DNA from: Stropharia rugosoannulata | Taxonomy: Eukaryota > Basidiomycota > Agaricomycetes > Agaricales > Strophariaceae | Direction: 5' to 3' | Assembly (NCBI GenBank): GCA_028532985.1 | Contig: JANCIK010000007.1 | Location: 3,038,001 to 3,102,000 of the forward strand | Length of the DNA: 64,000 bases | Shown here: piece after piece, positions 1 through 11,900 of the stretch | Layout: each line of letters begins with the position of its first letter | Position numbering within the stretch: the stretch's first letter is position 1 | Position numbers and translations under genes: made by a program | The notes under the pieces: model-generated | What the model was told of the DNA's origin: nothing | What the model saw: the letters and a program-made list of their open reading frames with translations, nothing else | The model's database searches: none

Positions 1-232
1 TGTGCAATTTCAACATGATGGTATGTCATGTACGATTTCAGACACACGCACGACGAGCACGCAGCTTGAGTACGTACTGATACATATGCATGTGGGCGAC
101 GATGTGGGTAAGGGACGGTCTGGGGATGGGGACGGGGACGACGACGCGGCAGCAGAACGTTGCATATGCAAATTCGGGAGGTTCTGGACAATCGACGACC
201 GTGAAGGTTTTGATCTTTGCCTTGATACAGTA

Positions 233-1191
233 CTCGGGGTGAACAAAAGTATGGAAACACGTGACCCCATGATTCCTTCTTTTAGATGTGTATCTCGCCT
301 TTTCTGCTTCATATTTCAAGCTCTGTAAAAGCAAATTTGATGAAAAAATTGTATATTGTAGAGACTAGTATAAAGTATATATACAGAGATTTTCAAGTGA
401 ATTTATCAATACATTGCCTTGTAAACCACCTCAACTTTATCAGGATCCAGTTTCTTTTCTATCTTATGTATTACATGGCTAATTTATCCCATACTTGCTC
501 AACTGCTATTCAAAATAGTTCAGAGAATTTACAATGCAATTTATTACTAGATGCAGAGCTTTGTAGGAATAGCAAAGATGGTTCAACTGGGTTTAAGCCC
601 AGAGAAGATAGAGATTAATAAAGGTTAAATATACCAAGTTTCTAATCAACTGACTTTACAGCTGATTTTAAGGGACAGGGAGCTCCATACTTTTCTATAA
701 CACTCTTCAAAACCTTATTTACCTATAATTTGACAGAAACATGCTTGGGATAGCTCTCAAAAAGCTTTGTTGTATATTTAAAACTATTTAATATTTCTCT
801 TCTTTTTTAATCATCAAATATTTGGGCTATAGAAGGGTGTTCAAAGCAAATTATTAAAGTTTTATTGCATTGAATGCTACATATACATAGTCTAATATAC
901 CATAAGCGTTTTTAAAAGCAGTTTAGTCAGTAAAAAATGAGGTAATTGTAAGTAAATCAGAAAACATAGAAAAATGATCCAAGATGAAGTTGATGTGGTT
1001 TAAAAGACAATGCATTGATAAATTCATCTGAAAATCTCTGTATATATACTGTATACTAGTCTCTACAATATACAATTTTTTCATCAAATCTGCTTTCACA
1101 GAGCTCGAAATATGAAGCAGAAAAGGCGAGATACACATCTAAAAGAAGGAATCATGGGGTCACGTGTTTCCATACTTTTGTACACCACAAG
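233..1191. mobile_element. Foldback / long-TIR non-autonomous element
   Basis: About 200 bp at 240-455 reappears inverted at 967-1185, including a shared cacgtgaccccatgattcc-type stretch, with AT-rich unique sequence between the arms. The outermost 20 bases (gtact...acaaaag) still match at about 17 of 20 positions. No transposase frame is present. The layout is that of a non-autonomous foldback or TIR transposon. I could not fix the target duplication, so the ends are good to about 10 bp. Confidence 0.6.
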
Positions 1192-1339
1192 TACAAGAGG
1201 ACTCTGTCACCTTGCTGCGGCTCCTCCCGTCACATGCCCTGACCTCCCACCCCACCGTTTGCCATCCGGCCACGCACTCTCCCATTCGCTTTCATTCACT
1301 TTACTGATAGCTGTTTCCCGCCGCCGTCCACCCACTCAC

Positions 1340-2970
1340 CACCCCACCCGCACATACGCACCTCTGCTGTCTCATATCACACGCACGTCTTTTGCTGCTG
1401 TCCCTCTTCCTTCCCTCTGCCTTCCCGCTGCCTTCCTCCCGCTTGGGCCTCGATGTTCACTTCCCCCCGCCCCCCCACTCCGGCCGCGCCTCTAACCTCC
1501 GCCCGGACTCCACGCATACATACAGTTCCCCGCATCTCATCATGCCTCCACGCCCCGGTTCTGCGCTGGTCCCTCGGGTCATGTTGGAAGGTCGAGGTCA
1601 TTGCAGAAGGTCGTGGTAATACTTAGAAGGCCGAGGTGGAGGCAAGGCGGAGGATAAAGAGAGATCAAAACTTCTCCTGTTGACGGTCCGGTGTCACTGC
1701 CAATGTTTACATAGCGTACGGCGGTGGTGGTGGTCTGTATATATACACGTAGGCGGGGTGTGCTGGTGTGGAGTGGGTGAAGCTCCAGGACCGCATACAT
1801 GGGATTTGGTGTTGCATTGTCATCTCCGTCCCCCGCCCGTGACGCCTCTACTGCTGCTATCCCCTGACCCATATCGTCGCCCACACATGTACCCGCACGC
1901 GCATTTGCCACTCACCACTCACGCATCCACCAACCGCCACTGTCCAACCCACCCCGGCCGGGCCCACAAGCACCCCCGCACCCACGTGCACCAGCTCCGA
2001 TGGCCAGCCCATCTCATGCGCACGTCTTTTTCTCGCTTGTCTTCTGGCTCGTCCTTCCCGCCACCTTCCTCCCCGCTTGGGGGCTGGATCTTCGCTTTCA
2101 ACCTCGCTCGGGCCTGGATCTTCACTTCCTCCCGACTCGGGCCTCCGCCCACCCAGGACTCCCCGCATACAGACAGCTCCCCGTGTCATGTCGCGTCGCG
2201 TCGCATCACGCATCCGCGCCCCGGCTCCACGCTGGCACCTGGGCTCATCCTGGAAGGTCGAGGTCGTTGTAGAAGGTCATGGTGGAACTTGTAAGGTTGA
2301 GGTGGAGGTACGGCGGAGGGTAAAAGGAGATGAAATGAGAAGCGCAGCACGCTTCCCCTGTGACGGCCCCGCGATATTGCCAATGCGTACATAGTGCATG
2401 GCGGTGGCGGTGGTATCTACATGCACATGCACATGTGGGCGCGGGGCGGAGCGACGGCTTGTGGACGTCGGGTGACAGCGGGGTGGGCGTGGGCGTGGGC
2501 GTGGGCATAGGCGTGGGGACAGCGGAATGCGCGTGCATGGAGTCGGTGCTCAGACGAGGGCCTGGTTGGACATACGTGGCTGCGATGCGGATGCCCCCTG
2601 GCTGCCTCTGGTCCGTTGACGGACGGACGGACGTTCTGGCCCGGGAACGGCCGCGCGCCCGGGGATGGGGTGGGACGGGATGGGAAAACATTGCAGCCAA
2701 TGGTGGGTGGTTTCATCAGCGGCGAGTGAACTAGTGAAGAGTGAGTAAGAGTAGAGGCAACGTTCACTGTGGGTATTCGGCTTTATCTCGGCACGCTCCC
2801 CGCGCAGATCCTGCCATCTATCCCGTGCCTCTTTGGCAGAACAAATAGCACTGCGCGGAAGCCTACTCGCGCCAGAGCCCGAGGCGATGACAGATGTGGT
2901 GCGCGGACCACCCATCCCCCCCACTGGGCGAACTATACCAAGTCGAATCTGCACCACTCTGCAGTAATCC
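1340..2970. repeat. GC-rich degenerate direct duplication, no gene
   Basis: Two diverged direct copies, about 1340-1750 and 1975-2420, share the order: cgtctttt, cttcctccccgcttggg, tcgaggtc-ttg-agaaggtc, then a cgg-tggcggtgg run. A short GTGGGC-type minisatellite lies at about 2485-2520. Open frames here conflict between strands and none looks like a protein. The sequence resembles the GC-rich filler of the 48-61 kb units in style, but I could not align it to them. It is probably old transposon debris. Confidence 0.5.
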
Positions 2971-3548
2971 AATTCGTATCACATTGGTATCATTCTTTAC
3001 CTCGTCCGTGAACGACAAAAGCGAGTTGAAGGCCCAGTTAGAAGAAATATCTCAAGGATGATGCTCGTCCATGGTGGCCTTGAAAATACATAAAACAATA
3101 GCTCGGTAGACTCTTAACGTGGGCAGAAATAAGTACTCTACAGCGGGGAAGGGGCCAATTCTAATATTTGCAATAGTATTCATAAATAAATTCAGTGGCA
3201 GCAAGCTCCAATCACCTTTTGTAGTTCAATTTTGAGAGCTTCAATAAAGTTCATACTTTGTCGAGTAGCTCAATCATTCACCATGGAAAATATGTGAAAT
3301 TCATACATATCAAATATTCAAAGACGGTTGCCGCGCATTGTGCTAGTGCTGCGGTGTCACACAACTCGGCACAAAGTGGCACCGCAAAGGTGACGGTGTT
3401 GTAGCCATATACCTATACAGTTGAGCTATCTCTGGCTCGAACATGTTCTCATAGTCAATAAAGTTACCAAACTGGTATTGTCTGTCATTTATAAGTGTAC
3501 CAATATCCACAAGTTCTTTTTGCTTCCCAGCTTTGAAGCAAAGACACT
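2971..3548. other. Intergenic, nothing recognised
   Basis: AT-richer sequence. I see no gene, repeat or RNA gene. It would contain the promoter of the degenerate membrane-protein gene that begins at 3549. Confidence 0.4.
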
Positions 3549-5034
3549 ATGTCATCCCAAGCACGATTCGGCCTGTTCTTTGACGAGGACACCAATATTG
3601 TCTATATAAGCAACTGGACATGCTACAAATACCCCTGGAGCTGCACTTTCATTCGAGTTCACGGGTACGTCTATTTCAGACAGACAAAGTTTCCAAGTAC
3701 CAAATTTGATAGCTCCCTTTTGACTGCCCTTTTCTAGGCGTCACGTTCAGTGTACAGGCGACCATTCCAACTGGAAGAGGTAATGTTATTGTGGAATATA
3801 GCATGGACGGCGACAAAGTTTCGGTTGTTTCTCATGCAGCTGATACCCAAGCAACAGTAGAGTCGACAGTAGCTTCACCTCGTTGACTCTGTCCACGATG
3901 GGACCGCACAGCGTCGTCATTAGCTACGTTGGGGATTCACTTGGAACAAGCTTCCTATTCGGAGGTCTGCTTTTGTCGTCTAATAGCAACACAGCGCCTG
4001 TGTTTTTAAACAGGGCAGACGTCCAACTCCCTCCACCGGAGACTAGTACCTCCTCTAGCGCTACGTCTCCCGCTTTCCCTACTATGTAACGTGTTACCCT
4101 CATCACCAACCGTTTTACCGTCTTCCACAACTGCGTTACCCTCAGCGCAGTCCTCTAGAGATATAGTAATCCCACCAGTAAACATCAATGCCGCGGCACC
4201 CCCTCAAGACACAGATGTCTCCAGTCAACCATCGCACGCATCAGAGCAGCCACCCACAATGGGTCAACAGCGCAAACATCACGCCTTTTCTTTATCACCC
4301 CCGTTGGTGACGGCCCAGATACCTCGCGTACTGGTAGCCTCACCAGTGGTACCCAAACACTTTCAATGTTACCCAGTGGACACGGCACTTCACCTGCCTC
4401 TGGTACACCGCCAAACGGTGTTGTTCCAAGTACACAAGGGGTAAGACCAGGCACGCAGCTTCTCGCAGGCGCTGTGTCGGGGTCTATATTTATCTTCATA
4501 ATAATAAGCGCATTGTGCGTGTGGGTTTACCGCAGGAAACGGTCTGCTGGAAGATTCTGGGTTGGATTAGATGACGAGGGGTCTCTTTTTCCCGACTGAT
4601 GTAAGTCCAGACACTGATGCAAAGGAATAACAGCTGATGGGCTATGTACAGCGCGGTCAACCCTGGTATATACCACCCCAAGGCCGTTTCGCCTTGGGCG
4701 AGTATGGGGTAGAATCACGACTGCCACGCAGAAGCGGATGGAATTCAAGAATAGAATGCAGTCTCCCGTCGACGCCACAGGGCCAGAAATACACGATATC
4801 ATAGCAGCTTCGAAAGACGGACAGAACCATTTGCCGTCTTTGCAAGGAAGGTTGGGCATTTTGACACCTGCAGCTCAGAGTAGCACATCTTCGGTGACGA
4901 CCACCACTTTGGTGCCTCAGTATCAATCGAGATCGTCCTGGCCTTCTGCAAATGTCAGCGCTGGGGAACAATCGATCCTGGATGCACCGCCAACGTACTA
5001 TTCACATAGTAGTTCTGATGTTAACATATACTAG
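3549..5034 (+). pseudogene. Decayed single-pass membrane protein (beta-sandwich ectodomain, PPTY-type tail)
   Basis: The remains of a common basidiomycete architecture are visible. First comes an N-terminal extracellular half with a VTFSVQATIP...YSMDGDKVSV stretch and an LSTMGPHSVVISYVGD stretch. A Ser/Thr/Pro stalk follows, then one membrane helix (about 4465-4530, LLAGAVSGSIF...) with an RRKR stop-transfer, and a cytoplasmic tail ending DAPPTYYSHSSSDVNIY. Introns at 3697-3737, about 4086-4156 and 4601-4633 restore frame between some pieces. Two problems remain: a frame change near 3870 that no good intron explains, and an in-frame TGA at 4597-4599 just before a perfect gtaagt donor. A second frame change falls at about 4260-4365. 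I therefore call it a pseudogene; an unusual splice pattern is the alternative. Function is unknown for the family. Confidence 0.55.
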
Positions 5035-6238
5035 ATAGGTGTATACTTAGTAGGGCTCAACGTCTGAAATAAACAACTCTATTCAATGTATCTGTTTTGA
5101 CTTTAAAAGTTCTGACATCATCACGTAGCCCATCTTATAATAATATGTGGTCCAGATGCATTGTCTATAATATAGAGCTATGTATAAATATTGAATGACT
5201 CGATATTGTGTGCTGTACGGAGTGCCCTGAGCAGTGAAAGGCGCAGGAAGATTGATTTATGGGTCACATGGAGAAGTACTGATGTTCTGCTATAAATAGT
5301 GGTCTGATAATTGACCCAGAGAACGAAGTAATCTTACTTCCTGAGGAGACCCATTCATCAGGAGGCTGGCTATTTCACAGGCACTATACAGTATTTGTAA
5401 TAAACAAGAGCCACGGATAACCAGGGCAGGGGAACGAAGCCATGCGGATATAACTCACCCTGCATGCTGACTTTCTACGCCCCGCATTTTGTAAAACTAC
5501 ACCCTGTTTGGCTTATATATAATATTCAGCTATTTAGCCGTAGCATTACTATAGAAAGTACAGTACCACGGTACAGTGTCATTAAAACATCCCACTATGC
5601 AGTCATTAGTGAATGAGATCACTGTTTGCAAATACTGTGGCACATAATGTTGCCCCTGCAGGACCCCAAGCGAATGCCTTTATCGTACAAATTTACTATA
5701 GAACCAAAAGATCAGCCTGATCAGCCTCACTGTTTTCATCTCCTGTGGCGCCTACTGTTACCACTGTAGAGCTCCGGGTGAGCGCGGGTGGCACTTACTG
5801 TGGTCCCCCACAGTGGGAAGATCAACCTGATCGTCTCTCAGGCTATACGGTACAAATTCAAAAATAGAACAGAAAGATTGACCCTAGCAGCCTCACTGTT
5901 TTCATCTCCTGTGGCGCTTACTGTTGCCACTGCAGAGCTCCAGGTGAGCGCGGAGCAGCTTTACAGTACAATGGAACATAAGGTTCAGTCTAGGCCCAGT
6001 GGCATTTACTGTTATTCCCCACAGTGGCAAGATCAACCTGATCGCTACGGTACAAATTTAAAATAGAATATATCTCAAGATGTATGCAGTCACACGGCAC
6101 CGTTCCTATGTTCTGCGAAGAACTGCACAGTAAAAATAGTTCCATAAGCTATATGTATACAGTGTCCCCAAATATATATCACATTTGAAAGTGAAAATGA
6201 GTAGATATATACAGCGTAAATTTTTTCTACAGTTTCAA
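5035..6238. repeat. Intergenic with tandem duplication rich in CACTGT motifs
   Basis: No gene is visible. Two direct copies at about 5710-5850 and 5885-6045 share the blocks cctcactgttttcatctcc, tgtggcgc-tactgtt, gagctcc-ggtgagcgcg and cagtgg-aagatcaacctgat. The ACTGT/ACAGT words here recall those at 27.2-28.5 kb, but the two regions do not align over long stretches. Confidence 0.45.
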
Positions 6239-6799
6239 CTACTCTGACATGCTCTGGGAATCACTCTCGCTATATGAATCGTCGCTCGGGTCTCCTGGTT
6301 CATCGTCTTCCAAGTATGCTGCATGAACTGGGCACCATGGAAAATGTGTATGTATTTTCCTAATAAAATGCCCGATTCCTATACAGTTGCTGTCTTCCAT
6401 TCCGACCCAACGAAGAACAATCGGGCATTCGCTCGGGGTGAAGGTGTACTGAAGGCGAGGGAAGAAAGGTTTCCATGGATTTTCTGCCGAGCAAACATAC
6501 ATCGCGAAGGATTTTGAGTCGGATGATGTGAGGTGTTTCAAGGCGGCGTCGTCGTTGTAACAGAATTTGCCATCTTGAAGACGAGCAAGCCAGTACAGAG
6601 GGACCTGGTTCCCACCCTACAAAATTTTATTTATGGACCCAACGTCGGTTTGACAACTTACCCCGTGATATATGTATAATGGAATATAGCCATGAGAGCG
6701 GCAAACATCCCTCCTGCAGTCCGGGTTGCCGCAGATGTCGGGATTGGTTAATCGATGCTGTCTCGTTGTGGTATCGATGAAAGGATGTAATTGCGCCAT
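6239..6799 (-). CDS. Small Cys/His-rich hypothetical protein (171 aa)
   Basis: Two exons, 6799-6662 and 6616-6239, join in phase 0 across a 45-nt gtaagt...ttgtag intron and give 171 aa. The N-terminal half holds a compact Cys/His cluster, C-GNPD-C-RRDV-C-RSH, with further Cys residues downstream (KFCYND, MYVCSAEN, FPWCPVH), so metal binding is plausible. The tail is acidic and serine-rich (DDEPGDPSDDSYSES). I do not recognise the family. The frame is intact and the splice sites are strong, which argues for a real gene. It is divergent to the next gene, with about 1.15 kb of shared upstream sequence. Confidence 0.65.
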
Positions 6800-7660
6800 A
6801 ATCTCACGATCTGCCCAGCATCCTGTTTATATACTGATACTAGCCTACTGTATGATACAACAGTGACATGTCTACTAGTTTATTCTGGCTCTATACGAGA
6901 TATGCCTCACTGTAATATACAACAGTTCAGTGATCCTATCAGAATTTTAAAAAGGTAACTGTTCTAATACACTCTAATCCGAATATATTAACCACAGTTT
7001 TATAGAACTGCTACATACAGTGTTATTAGCAGTTGATATATGACAGTTCGGAGTCCGGTACAGCATGACGCACGCCCTTTAGGCTTGCTTTAGGCGCTCT
7101 CCACAGCGGTTTTACTCGAGGCAAATCACATCCCTTTCTGGTTACACACAGACAAAATAGAGTAGGGCATTAGTTCCATAGAAGGCTATATGTGTCATAT
7201 AACATACAGATACACACCAATGTAAGTTCAGAGTTACGCCAGAGTGTAAACTGTGCAGCTTGGTAATGTGCGAATATCATTACTAAGACTCGCACGCAGT
7301 AATGCTGCACGTAACCTGCACCATTTTCCATTGCACTTCAAGCCTTTCAAGAAAACGGAGCTTAAGGGCGCTTTCTTTTCAGTATTTCTCAGAGGCACCT
7401 GGTTTTTGGTTAAATAGTTTATTTGTAAAAATGATTTAGACGGTATGTAACGTAGTTGTGCATTCCTGGGAGAAACATTACTAATCCAGACGAACGTGAG
7501 TCCGTGCTGTATCCACCGCCAACAACATATAAGTCCAAGAGGCAGGACTTTGTTTTGGCCAACAGTGTAAGTAGTCTTGTTTGATGCTGGCCAAGGTTTA
7601 TATAGTACAGGCAGACAGCAATATATTTTATATTTCTACAGTACTAGTAAACCGTATGCT
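6800..7660. promoter_or_regulatory. Divergent intergenic region
   Basis: AT-rich spacer between divergently transcribed genes. It contains scattered ACAGTG/ACTGT words and no coding frame. It presumably carries promoters for both sides, but I could not single out an element. Confidence 0.3.
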
Positions 7661-7891
7661 TAGTGTAACTGTGTATTATGCGTGCTATTTGCCAGGTAGA
7701 ATTTCAACTGCTCTATCTACTGTGAAATGACTGCTCTGTCTACTGTGAGATTATACGAAAACAAATCATTACAATGTTGGACTTTACACGTAGTGTAACT
7801 GTGTATTATGTCGGCTATTTGCTAGGTAGAATTTCTACTGCTCTGTCTACTGTGAGATTATACAAAACCAATCTTTATAATGACGGACTTT
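7661..7891. repeat. Tandem duplication just upstream of the 7950 gene
   Basis: Direct copies at 7661-7786 and 7791-7891 both begin tagtgtaactgtgtattatg. Both run through gctatttgc-aggtagaattt and the ctctgtctactgtgagattatac block to a ggactttg end. Copy 1 carries an extra internal duplication of the tctactgtga block. The second copy ends about 60 bp before the start codon of the next gene, so the duplication makes up its proximal promoter or 5' UTR. Confidence 0.6.
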
Positions 7892-7949
7892 GTCACAGCG
7901 CACTACAGCCTGCCACGTCTACTCTTTCTTCACGTCTCTGACATCAACC

Positions 7950-8924
7950 ATGCCGCCAACAATGGAGTTCTTAAGAATATGGAAGAAAATGTCTCTGCCA
8001 AAGCAGAAAAAGTACTGGAGATCAATGCCGCGCGAATATCGAGTGGTCTGTGGCGCATATGTGCTGCGAAGCCGAAAACTGAACGAGGGTTTTGCGCAAT
8101 ACGTTTGGAACTTCCTATCTGGAGATGAGAAGGTCAACGTCATTATCCACTACATGTATGACGATCAGTTCTCCCAACGCGACCGAGAGTCAATGTACAG
8201 ATTGATGCTGTCTTTGGATAGCACCATCAACCTGCTTTCTCCCGCTCCGCAAGAACCGGATGACATCGAAGGGCTGTTTAAAGATGACACACATCCTGAA
8301 ATTATAGATGTGCTGATTTATCCATCCGCTCAGGTGAGCAGATTGAATTCTATCTCAATAAAAACTATAATTGACATACTTCAGCGCGGATTCTCCTTAC
8401 CTATCTACAAAGAGTTAATTTGTTGGACCGGATACTTCAAATACGTCGAGTGGACAGAGCTCATCTGTATCGCGAATCCATCGCTATTCCCTGTCGAGTT
8501 CTACCATCCGTGGGGCTTTTGGTACAGGCTTGATTGTACGAAGAAGATCGACCTATCATTCTGCAGCCCAGTACTTATTCTCAGGTGTGGGGACCACCCA
8601 CCGCGCACTGTGGCCCCTCAGCTCACGATTGGGATGCGGGAATTGTCTTACCGCCTTTTCACAGACGAAACAAGCCATATATACACAGTACTGCCGCCCG
8701 ACACTTTCCTCTATGACGACAAGAATATGCTCAGAAATGTGGGATGGGGTTTGAAATACCCGGTGACTGAGGAGGAGTACAGGACAGCAGAATATGAGTC
8801 CTCCTTGCTGGCGCTGGTGGTGTGCAATGATGATAATGATATCATCAGTCGAGAACTTGGGGGCAAACATTTTGAAGAGCATGGATATTCAGACGATGAA
8901 TATATCGAAAACTCAAGTTCTTGA
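7950..8924 (+). CDS. Hypothetical protein with an optional in-frame intron (307/324 aa)
   Basis: I chose the ATG at 7950 (context tcaaccATGccgcc, MPPTMEFLRIW) over in-frame starts further up at 7890. A 51-nt segment, 8334-8384, begins gtgagc, contains ttgac as a possible branch site and ends cttcag. It looks like a genuine intron, but it is a multiple of three with no stop. The gene reads through either way: 307 aa spliced, 324 aa unspliced. The protein is rich in aromatic residues and acidic at the C terminus (YSDDEYIENSSS). I see no recognisable domain, signal peptide or membrane helix. It is convergent with the large gene on the other strand, with only about 70 bp between stop codons. Confidence 0.7.
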   Translation: MPPTMEFLRIWKKMSLPKQKKYWRSMPREYRVVCGAYVLRSRKLNEGFAQYVWNFLSGDEKVNVIIHYMYDDQFSQRDRESMYRLMLSLDSTINLLSPAPQEPDDIEGLFKDDTHPEIIDVLIYPSAQVSRLNSISIKTIIDILQRGFSLPIYKELICWTGYFKYVEWTELICIANPSLFPVEFYHPWGFWYRLDCTKKIDLSFCSPVLILRCGDHPPRTVAPQLTIGMRELSYRLFTDETSHIYTVLPPDTFLYDDKNMLRNVGWGLKYPVTEEEYRTAEYESSLLALVVCNDDNDIISRELGGKHFEEHGYSDDEYIENSSS

Positions 8925-8996
8925 CACCCTTACTATTACATATTCAACCAGAGTATATAATGGCATATATAGACCGTATTTTACTATTATCCACCG

Positions 8997-11900
8997 TCAA
9001 GCAATCTTTTTATTAAGTTGCGCTGCCCACTTCTCATAGTCATCGCCGTCCGTGAAGAGCAGTGTAGCCTGAATCCCAAAATGACGCTCAATATCCGGTG
9101 TTCCCTTCTTGATCATCTTGACCATCAGGGCAGTACCATAACCCTCCAACTGCGCGTCAATCCCGTAAATATCGTCCAAAGTAAGTCCTGTCGTTGCCTT
9201 GAACTGAGAGACCCAGAAAGAGCGTAGTACACAGGGTGTGGGACTGACGCCAGACATGTAGCGCTCTATTTCAAAGTAGTTGGGATGGGAAGAATACGCC
9301 TTGCACGTCTTGAAGAAATAGAACTCGAAGAGTACGTCATCGACAAGGCAGCCGCAGTGCATGTGGCCTTTCAGCAGCGGCAGCTCATTTTTCAAAGCCT
9401 TGGGGAATGCAACGCCAACAAACTTCTCGTAGTCGTCTACAGCACGGAATGTTCGAACGGGTTGGTGATAGCGGCAAATAAAGTTCTTCTTTCGTGTGTA
9501 GAACGCAAGGAGGCCGACGTTACGAGATGTGTAAGATGCTTGAGGTAAAAAGCTCTGTACTTCGCGCATGGGGCCACGATACATTGTTCCGCATAATTGC
9601 GCGTAGTGCTCTTGACGATCTGGGGTAAGTTCATCGAACTCTAAGTCTTTGGTTTTCTTGTCGAACTTCTGCATACAGCGAAGTGCTTTCGCTGATATAA
9701 AAATTGTCAATGTAAGTTTCCAGTTCGTCAATCTCAACAAACACTTACCTTCGAACTCAGACAACTCCTCGTTGCTCATAGCAAGCACCTGCCTTGCCCA
9801 AGACGATTCAGGATCTCTCTCCCCCTTCCTTTTCCTTGTGCGTTTCGCACTATCGTCGTCTTCTGAACCAGCGTTGTCCAATGATGTCGATCTGGCTCTC
9901 TTGGAATTGCTAGCCTCGCTGCCGCTCTCTGTTTGTAGTCGGGCCTTGATCGCCTCTATGTCAGCGTGGAGCTGTTTAGCGCTCATGAGAAGTTTAGTGT
10001 CCACGGTTTCTTGAGGATCCTCGAACAGCTCCTTCGAGACTTTGTCGAACTCGGCTTGAAGCTTGCGCAAGCGCTTTCTGCTGGCTGCGCTGGTGAAGTG
10101 TTTAAGCTGTACTTTAATTGCGGCATCTAAGCGCACCTTTGCGCTGATCATTGCTTTATCCACATACTCCTCATCGCGTTTCACAGAAGCACTTGCAGCG
10201 CTATACATGTTGAACACATCCAGGCTACGTATGCCGCGATCGAGAACAACAGCCATGCGAGCGCTCGACTCTGAGATGTGGTTGCCACAGAGAGACCAGA
10301 TGCGAACATAACATTTGGCGATAGCAATGTCTCTGCGGACTGCAAAGTCAGACTGTGATTCGTAAGGGTAGAGCTGTAGTCCTTCTAATCGTTCTTCATC
10401 GAATATACCTTCCTGAAAGTACTCGCAATCGAGAGGAATATATGAGAGTTCGCCCTCCCAATTCTTAAGCTGTTTCAATCTAATAGATCGCCAATCAGTT
10501 CTCAGGATACTTACAGATCTACACAAGGACTTACTTCTCGTCTGCAATGTCTACGATGGTAATTAGCATGGCCTCTGTCTCACTATCCTCTATCCTACAG
10601 ACCAGGATGAGCATAGGCGCGTGGACTGAACCAGCATTACAGCGCCACTTACCCTTCCGTATTTGTAACCAAGTTCATCTCGTCCTTGTCTCTGGTTGAA
10701 TATTCGTCGTTAGCCTGCTGTCCGTCCGCAGATTTAGCAATGACTTCGTCTCTGTATCTCAATGTGAGGACTCAGAAAAGGTTTCATGGTCGAAATCTGT
10801 ACTTACGAACCAGGTCCCAGTTTTTGCCGTTTATGCGGACTGTCGGCACTAGTATCAACCAACAGTTTATCCTGGATGTTTTCATTGGGTATCGGACGTT
10901 TTGGCACCGCTCTCGTAGGCGTCTGCTCGGGTAAAGATCTATTTTTTTTTTCAGAGCATCAATAATTTACACTGGTGATCTGTAGCTACCTGAGAACCAC
11001 ATACCCTGAGTCATCTCCCATAGTCGTATCTCCGTCACTGTCTTTGGTAGTAATTGATGCCACCCTTTTCTCGGCTGTTGATCTATGAGAAGTTCAGGAT
11101 AAAAAAATGACATGGGCGGTAATGCGACATACACAGATAAGGGAAACAGCGGCGACTGAGGGTCACTGTTGCTATCCTGAATCTCCTCGCCGGGACTGGG
11201 ATGCTTTGAGCAAGATTTGCTAAGTTAAAAGTATCAGTGACGTGCAGAGACAATCTTTGACTGCGTCGGTTCTACTTACAGAGCGACATCCGCCATTGGC
11301 GCATCCTTATCAATAACATTATTATCTATCAATAATGGCCCACTTTTCTCGGCCTCTCTTCGCTTTGCAGGTGCTTGAGAATTGGATTCGAGCGACGGAG
11401 CGGCTGGGGGCTGTTTACTGTACCAAAAACAAGGTAAGCTGGCAGAAGTCTATAGTAGAGGCGATCGTTATCACCTTGCGGGTGCTAACTCTTTTTCCGT
11501 TGTAGGCGCCGACTCCGTCTCCTGAGTCAATGAAAGCGTGTCAGGCTCTGAAGTCATTGGACCATGTTCACTGTAATGCAAACAATGTAAGCCGCACGAA
11601 GTCTATACATCGACTATAAGATGACCCTCACCCTGCACGCGCTGACACACTCTCCTTTTCCAGAGTGACCTCGCTTTCGTGATTCAAGGCTTGAGGGCTT
11701 GACTCGTGCGGTCGAGCTGCCGGAGTCTGGTCACTAGAGCCCAATCGAGGTAAGCAGCAAGGAATATATAACAGACATGATAATTCTCACCTTGTGATCC
11801 CTAATGCTTTCTCCCTGGCAGGCGCTGACTCTTGGGAAGGCGCGTCAAGCTCTGGAGCTGTAGGAGCTATTGCGCTCCGTTCACTAGAGGCCCCAAACAC

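Noticed and set aside
2485..2520. GTGGGC minisatellite as a telomere-like repeat
   Set aside because: Very short, imperfect and internal; fungal telomeres are TTAGGG-type arrays at contig ends.
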